Below are positions 58,389-64,000 of a DNA stretch of 64,000 nt, in pieces. The stretch is from assembly GCA_959026725.1 (NCBI GenBank), contig CAUFMG010000002.1, positions 1-64,000 of the forward strand, written 5' to 3'. Position 1 is the stretch's first letter. Every line of letters begins with the position of its first letter. The notes under the pieces were generated by a model. It did no database searches and was not told where the DNA came from. It was given only the letters and a program-made list of their open reading frames with translations. Origin of the DNA: an uncultured Collinsella sp. (lineage in GTDB: Bacteria > Actinomycetota > Coriobacteriia > Coriobacteriales > Coriobacteriaceae). The position numbers and the translations under genes are program-made.

Positions 58389-60289
58389 TTGAGTGTCGGG
58401 GCGTTTCCTTTAGCTATGACGGTGCTGCACTGGCGCTCGATGGCATCGATCTGAACATCGAGGATGGCGAGTTTTTCTGCATCCTCGGCGGAAACGGGTC
58501 GGGCAAGTCGACGTTTGCCAAGCATTTGAACGCGCTGCTGCAGCCCGATACGGGAACGGTGTGCGTCAACGGCATGGACGCGTCCGATCCCGAGCTGGTT
58601 TACGATATCCGCTCGACTGCGGGCATGGTGTTCCAGAATCCCGACGACCAGCTTGTGGCGACGCTTGTCGAGGACGATGTCGCGTTTGGTCCCGAGAACT
58701 TAGGGGTCGAATCGGCCCAGATCGCGCAGCGCGTGCGCGAGGCGCTGAAGGCCGTGGGTCTGGTGGGCTTTGAGCGCCACGAGACCCACGCTCTCTCGGG
58801 CGGACAAAAGCAGCGCGTGGCGCTTGCCGGCGTGCTCGCCATGGAGCCGCGCGTGCTCATTTTGGACGAGGCGTCCTCGATGCTCGATCCGCGCGGGCGC
58901 AAGGGCCTTATGAAGGCCTGTCACGCGCTGCACGAACGCGGCATGACCATCGTGATGATTACGCACTTTATGGAAGAGGCCGCCGAGGCCGATCGAGTCG
59001 CGGTGTTTCGGGCGGGGCGCGTTGCCATGTTGGGCACGCCCGAGGAAATCTTGACGCGGGCGGATGAGCTTGCGCAGCTCAACCTGGATATGCCGGCGTC
59101 GTGTCGTCTGGGCAGGTCGCTTCGTGCGAAGGGCGTGCCCGTTTGCGCGCAGGTGCGCGAGGCGGGTATGGTTGCCGCGGTTGCGCAGGCCTATACCGAG
59201 CGAAGTGAGGCGGGTACCGCGGGGCAGCCTTCCGTATCCCAGTTGGAAATCGCTGACGGCACTGTTCCGGCAGACAACAAGGACAACGCATCAGAGCCCG
59301 TCATCGAGCTATCCCATGTTTCGTACAGCTATTCGCTCAGTCCGCGCGAGCGCCGTCGCTGGCATAAGCGCTCGGCCGCTGCGGGCAAATCAACCAAGCA
59401 GGCTCTCTGGGGAAATGACCCTAGTAGTCCGTGGGCACTGCGCGACGTGTCTTTGACGGTACGTCGCGGCGAGTTCCTGGGGCTAGCAGGCCATACCGGC
59501 TCGGGTAAATCAACGCTGGTTCAGCATCTCAACGGGTTGATTCGTCCGCAGGAGGGAAGCGTTTGCGCGCTGGGGCTCGACCTGTCAAACAAGAAAGACG
59601 CCGCCGCGGTTAAGGCCAAGGTCGGCGTGGTGTTTCAGTATCCCGAGCGCCAGTTATTTGCCGAGACCGTGGCGCAGGACGTGGCGTTTGGCCCGCGCAA
59701 CCTTGGTCTGCCGCAAGACGAGGTTGCGCGCCGTGTCGCATCATCGCTTACGCGCGTGGGCCTCGACCTTGTCGCGATAGGCGATAAGAGCCCCTTTGAG
59801 CTTTCGGGCGGCCAGCAGCGCCGCGTGGCGTTTGCCGGCGTGCTTGCTATGGAGCCCGAGGTCCTAGTACTCGATGAGCCCATGGCAGGGCTCGATCCGG
59901 CTGCGCGCAGGGATTTCCTAGGGCTCATCGGTCGACTCCATCGCGAGGGCCTGACCGTTGTCATGGTTTCGCACAGCATGGATGATCTGGCAAATTGTTG
60001 TGACCGTATCGTTGTGATGAACGAGGGCGCCGTGTTTGCCGAGGGAACGCCCACGCAGGTTTTTGCGCGCGCGGATGAGCTCAAGTCGATCGGCCTGGGC
60101 GTTCCTGCCGCCCAGCGTATGGCGCTGGCGCTCGCGCAGGCCGGTGTGCCGCTCCGCTGCGACAAGCTTTATACGGTTGAGGCGCTGGCCGACGAGCTGG
60201 CCGGCTTGCTGCTGGGCTGTGCGGACGGGCCTTTGGGGGCTCCGCGTCAGGCCGGTTCCAAGGCGCCCACGCGAGAGGAGGGCTGCTGA
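58385..60289 (+). CDS. Fused double ATPase of the ECF transporter (EcfA1-EcfA2 in one chain)
   Basis: A 634-residue protein with two ABC ATPase domains. Domain 1 (1-235): Walker A GGNGSGKST, signature LSGGQKQR, Walker B LILDEASSMLDP. Domain 2 (about 300-560): Walker A GHTGSGKST near 369, signature LSGGQQRR, LVLDEPMAGLDP. A 65-residue linker with a basic stretch joins them. Usually these are two proteins. Drives the RibU/EcfT complex, perhaps shared with other S-components. Confidence 0.95.
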   Translation: MIECRGVSFSYDGAALALDGIDLNIEDGEFFCILGGNGSGKSTFAKHLNALLQPDTGTVCVNGMDASDPELVYDIRSTAGMVFQNPDDQLVATLVEDDVAFGPENLGVESAQIAQRVREALKAVGLVGFERHETHALSGGQKQRVALAGVLAMEPRVLILDEASSMLDPRGRKGLMKACHALHERGMTIVMITHFMEEAAEADRVAVFRAGRVAMLGTPEEILTRADELAQLNLDMPASCRLGRSLRAKGVPVCAQVREAGMVAAVAQAYTERSEAGTAGQPSVSQLEIADGTVPADNKDNASEPVIELSHVSYSYSLSPRERRRWHKRSAAAGKSTKQALWGNDPSSPWALRDVSLTVRRGEFLGLAGHTGSGKSTLVQHLNGLIRPQEGSVCALGLDLSNKKDAAAVKAKVGVVFQYPERQLFAETVAQDVAFGPRNLGLPQDEVARRVASSLTRVGLDLVAIGDKSPFELSGGQQRRVAFAGVLAMEPEVLVLDEPMAGLDPAARRDFLGLIGRLHREGLTVVMVSHSMDDLANCCDRIVVMNEGAVFAEGTPTQVFARADELKSIGLGVPAAQRMALALAQAGVPLRCDKLYTVEALADELAGLLLGCADGPLGAPRQAGSKAPTREEGC

Positions 60290-61089
60290 TGGAGGCGTTC
60301 TCATTTGGCAGCTACTATCCCGGGGATAGCGCGCTGCATCGCCTGGATCCGCGCACTAAGTTGTTCCTAGGTTTCGCATTTCTGATCACCGTGCTCACCG
60401 TTGGCGGCTTCGGCGGGCTGGTGCCGGTCGCAATGTTTGTCGTGCTGGTCTATGTCATGGCCTGGGTGCCGTTGCGTCGGGTCCTATCGTCGATGGCGCC
60501 ATTGCTGGCGATTGTCGTGGTGGTCGCGGTGCTTAACCTGTTTTCCGACCAGAGTGGCCGCATCCTGTGGCAGCTTGGCTTTTTGCAGGTGAGCGAGGGC
60601 TCGCTGCGTTCTGCGGCGTTTACGGCGTGCCGCCTGACCCTGATGATGGCCGGCATGAGCGCCATTACACTCACCACGCCGACGCTCGATCTCACCGCAG
60701 GTTTTGAGCGTTTGCTCGCACCATTTGCGCGCGTGGGGCTTCCGGCGCACGAGCTCGGCATGATTATGGGTATCGCGCTGCGGTTTATACCGCAATTTGC
60801 CACCGAGATGAAACAGACGGCCGATGCGCAGGCAAGCCGCGGCGCGCGCGTGACGGGCGGTCCGCTCGGCGGTGTGCGCATGCTCGGCAGCGTGGCGATT
60901 CCGCTGTTCACCGGCGTGTTCCGTCATGCCGAGACGCTTTCGGCCGCCATGGATGCGCGTTGTTATCACGGCGAGCAGGGGCGCACGCGTCTGCATGCGC
61001 TTACGTTTGGCCGCGGGGATGCACTGGCCGCGGTGGCGATGGCGCTGCTGGTGACATGCGTTGTCGTTATCAATCTTCAACTCTTCTAA
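60289..61089 (+). CDS. ecfT: ECF transporter T-component
   Basis: A 266-residue membrane coupling protein with about five helices. The two coupling helices carry AQASRGA and AMDARCYHG, the latter with Cys in place of the third Gly of the A-R-G motif. ATG overlaps the ATPase TGA by one base. Confidence 0.9.
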   Translation: MEAFSFGSYYPGDSALHRLDPRTKLFLGFAFLITVLTVGGFGGLVPVAMFVVLVYVMAWVPLRRVLSSMAPLLAIVVVVAVLNLFSDQSGRILWQLGFLQVSEGSLRSAAFTACRLTLMMAGMSAITLTTPTLDLTAGFERLLAPFARVGLPAHELGMIMGIALRFIPQFATEMKQTADAQASRGARVTGGPLGGVRMLGSVAIPLFTGVFRHAETLSAAMDARCYHGEQGRTRLHALTFGRGDALAAVAMALLVTCVVVINLQLF

Positions 61090-61119
61090 GCTCGATTCGA
61101 GCGCAAGAAAGGGGTCTCT

Positions 61120-61566
61120 ATGACCGACATCGATCGCACGGCTCAGCTCGAGCGCGTCTGCTCGTATCTCAGGCGTATTCCGGCGTGGTATCTTGCCACG
61201 ACCGATGCGAGCGACGGGCATCAGCCCCGCGTGAGGCCGTTTTCGTTTGCCATGGTCGATGACGGCAAGCTGTGGTTTTGCACGTCGCGCGACAAGGACG
61301 TGTGGGCGGAGTTGAGCGCGAATCCCAAGTTTGAGGTATCGGGCTGGAAGCCGGGGGAGTGCTGGATCGTGTTAACCGGTGAGGCCGCGCTCGAGGACGA
61401 TGCAGTCGTGAGCGACAAGGTGCGTCAGGCGGGCTTTAGGCACATGGTGGGCATTGGCGAGCAACACGATAGCGCCAACGACGGCCGCCTTGCATTCTTC
61501 TCGGTCCGCAACATCGCCGCGCGATTCTGCGATATCGACGGCAGCGAAGAGCGCCTCGAGCTCTAA
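61120..61566 (+). CDS. PNPOx-fold (pyridoxamine 5'-phosphate oxidase family) protein, copy 1
   Basis: A 148-residue flavin-binding split-barrel protein: IPAWYLATTDASDGHQPRVRPFSFAMVDDGKLWFCT is the flavin-binding part. It may reduce a small molecule with FMN. Just downstream of the riboflavin uptake operon, which would supply its cofactor. Preceded by AAGAAAGGGG. Confidence 0.8.
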   Translation: MTDIDRTAQLERVCSYLRRIPAWYLATTDASDGHQPRVRPFSFAMVDDGKLWFCTSRDKDVWAELSANPKFEVSGWKPGECWIVLTGEAALEDDAVVSDKVRQAGFRHMVGIGEQHDSANDGRLAFFSVRNIAARFCDIDGSEERLEL

Positions 61567-61620
61567 TTTCCCAAATTGACTACCCATTGCAAAAAGACTG
61601 GTCAGGCGACAGGAGGAAAC

Positions 61621-62031
61621 GTGGACGGATTGAATACGGTGCTGGAGTATCTGACGTCGGTGCCTGCGTGGTATCTGGCGACGAGCGTGGACGGGCAGCC
61701 GCATGTGCGTCCGTTCTCGTTTGCGCAGATTCAGGACGGCAAGCTGTGGTTTGTGACAGCGCGCACCAAAGATGTGTGGCAGGAGCTTCTGCAAAACCAG
61801 CGCTTTGAGGCCACGAGTTGGTGGCCGGGCCATGGTTGGTTGATTCTGCGTGGGCGTGCGGGGCTGGAAGACCGGGCTTCGAGCGAAATGCGCGAGGCCG
61901 GATGGAAACATCTTGAGCGCTTGAGCGAGCACTATGAGGGGCCTAACGACCCCACGCTTGTTTTCTTTAGCGTCGAGGATCCCGAGGCTTTTATCTGCAA
62001 TCACGACGAATGGGTGCCGGTCGAGCTCTAA
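61621..62031 (+). CDS. PNPOx-fold protein, copy 2
   Basis: A 136-residue paralogue of the previous gene (VPAWYLATSVDGQPHVRPFSFAQIQDGKLWF). GTG start at 61621 after AGGAGG. The two copies are in tandem, 54 bp apart, so a local duplication is likely. Confidence 0.8.
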   Translation: MDGLNTVLEYLTSVPAWYLATSVDGQPHVRPFSFAQIQDGKLWFVTARTKDVWQELLQNQRFEATSWWPGHGWLILRGRAGLEDRASSEMREAGWKHLERLSEHYEGPNDPTLVFFSVEDPEAFICNHDEWVPVEL

Positions 62032-62069
62032 CCAGCTGGCTCATCCCAACAACTTGGTTTTTCGCATGG

Positions 62070-62123
62070 GCGGGCCCCGTATTGCCTGACGCCGTTAGGA
62101 GCGCCGGGCAATACGGGGCCCGC
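62070..62123 (+). terminator. Strong hairpin after the PNPOx pair
   Basis: Perfect 17-bp arms GCGGGCCCCGTATTGCC and complement with a 20-nt loop; TCTATTTG follows. Terminates the PNPOx transcript. Confidence 0.8.
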
Positions 62124-62168
62124 TCTATTTGTCAATTCCTTCAAGCGAATGTGTCGGGAATGTTTCAA

Positions 62169-62203
62169 TGCATGAATATGCAAGCTATTTACGTATTCAT
62201 GCA
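62169..62203. promoter_or_regulatory. ArgR-like operator upstream of argC
   Basis: TGCATGAATA (62169-62178) and TATTCATGCA (62194-62203) are perfect inverted arms with a 15-bp spacer. Each resembles an ARG box half (CATGAATA...). Arginine repression of argC-argJ is expected. Confidence 0.6.
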
Positions 62204-62289
62204 TCTTTTGGTGCTAAAGTTTCAACCCACTTCATAACGACCGCTGCGAAATGCGCATCGGTGCATAAATCGCAGGCAAGGAGTCTGAT

Positions 62290-63360
62290 ATGTCTTTGAA
62301 GGTTGGAATCGTCGGCGCGGCTGGATATGCCGGCGCCGAACTCATTCGCCTCGTGCTCGGTCATCCCGAGTTTGAACTTGCTGCCATTACGTCCAACGCC
62401 GATGCCGGCCAGCCGTTGTCTGCGGTGTATCCGAGTTTCGCCGGCGTAAGCGATCTTGTCTTCACGACGCATGACGCCCCCGAGCTCAAGAACTGCGATG
62501 CGGTCTTTTTGGCCGTGCCGCACACGGCTGCCATGGCACAGGTGCCCGCCCTGCTTGCCGCGGGAGTCTCCTGCATTGACCTCTCGGCCGACTATCGTCT
62601 GAGCGATCCGGCCACTTTTGAGGCCTGGTATGCCGCCGAGCACACGAGCCCCGAGCTACTCAAGAGCCGCGCCTTTGGTCTGCCCGAGCTGTTCTGCCAG
62701 GATTTGGAGGCCGCTGCATCCGACCACGCCGACGGCAAGCCCGTGCTGGTCGCCTGCGCCGGTTGCTATCCCACCGCGACGAGCCTTGCCGCCGCGCCTG
62801 CCGTGCGCGCCGGCTGGGTTGCCCAGAGCGGCCCCGTGATCGTTGACGCTATCAGCGGTGTAACGGGTGCCGGTAAGTCCTGCAACGCCCGTACGCATTT
62901 TTGCAGTGCGGACGAGAACCTGGAGGCCTATGGCGTGGGCAAGCATCGTCACACGCCCGAAATCGAGCAGATCTTGGGCCTAACCGATCGCGTCGTCTTT
63001 ACCCCGCACCTGGCACCGCTCAAGCGCGGTTTGCTCTCTACGGTGACGATGCCGCTTACGCCGCAGGCTCTCGACACGCTGACCCTTGAGGACGTTGTCG
63101 ACCATTACAAGCAGTTCTACGCCGGTCGCACCTTTGTGCGCGTACTCGATGCCGGCCAGCAGCCCAAGACGGCTTCGGTCGTCGGCACCAACGCCGCCCA
63201 GATCGGCCTCGCGCTCAACAAGCGCGCGGGCGTCCTGGTGGCTACGGGCGCCATCGACAATCTGTGCAAGGGTGCAGCAGGCCAGGCGGTCCAGTGCGCC
63301 AACATCGTCTTTGGTTTTGACGAGCGACGAGGCTTGCCCACAGTGGCGTGCCCGGTGTAG
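62290..63360 (+). CDS. argC: N-acetyl-gamma-glutamyl-phosphate reductase
   Basis: A 356-residue NADPH-dependent enzyme of arginine synthesis. The nucleotide-binding GAAGYAGAEL (9-18) and the catalytic Cys159 in ACAGCYPTA are present, with KHRHTPEIEQ near 215. GCAAGGAG before ATG. First gene of an arginine operon. Confidence 0.95.
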   Translation: MSLKVGIVGAAGYAGAELIRLVLGHPEFELAAITSNADAGQPLSAVYPSFAGVSDLVFTTHDAPELKNCDAVFLAVPHTAAMAQVPALLAAGVSCIDLSADYRLSDPATFEAWYAAEHTSPELLKSRAFGLPELFCQDLEAAASDHADGKPVLVACAGCYPTATSLAAAPAVRAGWVAQSGPVIVDAISGVTGAGKSCNARTHFCSADENLEAYGVGKHRHTPEIEQILGLTDRVVFTPHLAPLKRGLLSTVTMPLTPQALDTLTLEDVVDHYKQFYAGRTFVRVLDAGQQPKTASVVGTNAAQIGLALNKRAGVLVATGAIDNLCKGAAGQAVQCANIVFGFDERRGLPTVACPV

Positions 63361-63437
63361 CACATTCGATTGTTAGCGATTTGGTAGTCGGGCATCGAGT
63401 GGGGCGCCACTCTTAAGCTGGCCTCATGATTGTGGCT

Positions 63438-63468
63438 GGCATGGCGCACCAACCGATGCCCCTTTTTT
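63438..63468 (+). terminator. Weak stem-loop between argC and argJ
   Basis: GGCAT pairs with ATGCC, 13-nt loop, then CCTTTTTT. The stem is short; it may attenuate rather than end transcription. Confidence 0.4.
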
Positions 63469-63494
63469 GTTTGACATAAGGAGTCATAAAGACG

Positions 63495-64000
63495 ATGAAT
63501 ACAGAGCAGTTCGATATCAAGATTCGTGCCGTAGAGGGCGGCGTAACGGCGGCAGCCGGCTTTAAGGCGGCGGGCATCCATGCCGGATTCCGCAAGAATC
63601 CCGAGCGCCTGGATTACGCGCTCGTCGTGCCCGATAAACCCTGTCCCGGGGCCGGCGTGTTTACGACTAACCGCTTTTGTGCGGCGCCCGTGCAGGTGAG
63701 CCGTGCCAACCTGGGCGGCGCCGACAAGGGCTACGGCGTCATTGCCGGCGTTTCGGTCAACTCTGGCAATGCCAACGCCGCCACGGGTGAGACCGGTCTT
63801 GCCTGCGCGCGCGAGACCTGCAACATCGCCTCGCAGGTCATCGGCTGCGAGCCCCAGCAGATTCTGGTCGCCTCCACGGGCGTAATTGGTCAGATTCTGC
63901 CGATTGACACGTTTGAGACCGCCGTTCCTGCCGCCTACGAGGCACTCTCCGCCCATGGTGGCGCTGATGCCGCCCGCGCTATCATGACGACCGACACGCA
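63495..64000 (+). CDS. argJ: ArgJ bifunctional ornithine/glutamate acetyltransferase (partial, runs off the window)
   Basis: The first 168 residues of ArgJ, which recycles acetyl groups in arginine synthesis. VTAAAGFKAAGIHAGFR, FTTNRFCAAPV and SVNSGNANAATG are hallmarks. The self-cleavage site and C-terminal subunit lie beyond the right edge. AAGGAG 11 nt before ATG 63495. Confidence 0.95.
   Translation, partial: MNTEQFDIKIRAVEGGVTAAAGFKAAGIHAGFRKNPERLDYALVVPDKPCPGAGVFTTNRFCAAPVQVSRANLGGADKGYGVIAGVSVNSGNANAATGETGLACARETCNIASQVIGCEPQQILVASTGVIGQILPIDTFETAVPAAYEALSAHGGADAARAIMTTDT

Overview
The window is high-GC bacterial DNA, densely coding, with ATG/GTG/TTG starts and strong Shine-Dalgarno sequences. 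Gene content points to a gut Coriobacteriia genome, most likely Collinsella: a giant 2-hydroxyacyl-CoA dehydratase activase, a SEC-C methionine aminopeptidase, an AmaP/DUF2273/Asp23 cluster, an ECF riboflavin module, and many short palindromic intergenic repeats. The genus is my inference from content and style; no 16S gene is present.

Layout. 1-9 kb: a membrane-linked XRE regulator, phosphofructokinase, an Ntn amide hydrolase, an M18 aminopeptidase, a D-2-hydroxyacid dehydrogenase, methionine aminopeptidase and a radical SAM protein. 9-13.6 kb: an alpha/beta hydrolase, a degenerate-GGDEF/REC/HD-GYP signalling protein with an adjacent HPt protein, and a DUF2975/HTH pair. 13.7-16.1 kb: a more A+T-rich three-gene ABC exporter operon behind a 12-codon leader ORF. 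16.2-20.6 kb: a minus-strand glutamate-type ABC uptake operon ending in a class I glutamine amidotransferase-like hydrolase. 20.9-27.5 kb: a DXS-like enzyme, an HD protein, a CmpB-like membrane protein, an Amt/P-II pair and a HAD phosphatase. 27.8-28.2 kb: a previously unmarked 41-codon membrane peptide with an apparent antisense RNA (candidate type I toxin-antitoxin). 28.3-35.8 kb: a TetR regulator with the giant activase, a 3-hydroxyacyl-CoA dehydrogenase and a 5'-truncated aryl-sulfate sulfotransferase remnant. 35.8-48 kb: DUF389 and OPT membrane proteins, CoaX, dCMP deaminase, a NifU-like protein, Lgt, a large GT-C-like membrane protein, YebC, the AmaP/DUF2273/Asp23 cluster and a YitT protein. 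48-54.3 kb: two zinc-ribbon membrane proteins, a DUF2752 protein, an M20 amidohydrolase and a divergent YtcJ-like amidohydrolase. 55.2-57.2 kb: groES-groEL. 57.6-61.1 kb: an FMN riboswitch, RibU, a fused double ECF ATPase and EcfT (riboflavin uptake). 61.1-62 kb: two tandem PNPOx-fold proteins. 62.2 kb to the end: argC and the start of argJ behind an ArgR-like operator.

The most unusual signal is intergenic. Large nested palindromes (1.5, 54.9 and 57.3 kb) have arms unrelated in sequence, but two of them share the same junction sequences and an apical UUCG-type hairpin. Several smaller hairpin families with a conserved outer motif or loop sit mostly at the 3' ends of transcription units. The candidate type I toxin-antitoxin locus at 27.85-28.17 kb is the strongest candidate for an undescribed functional system. 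No tRNA, rRNA, CRISPR array, intact transposase or prophage was seen.
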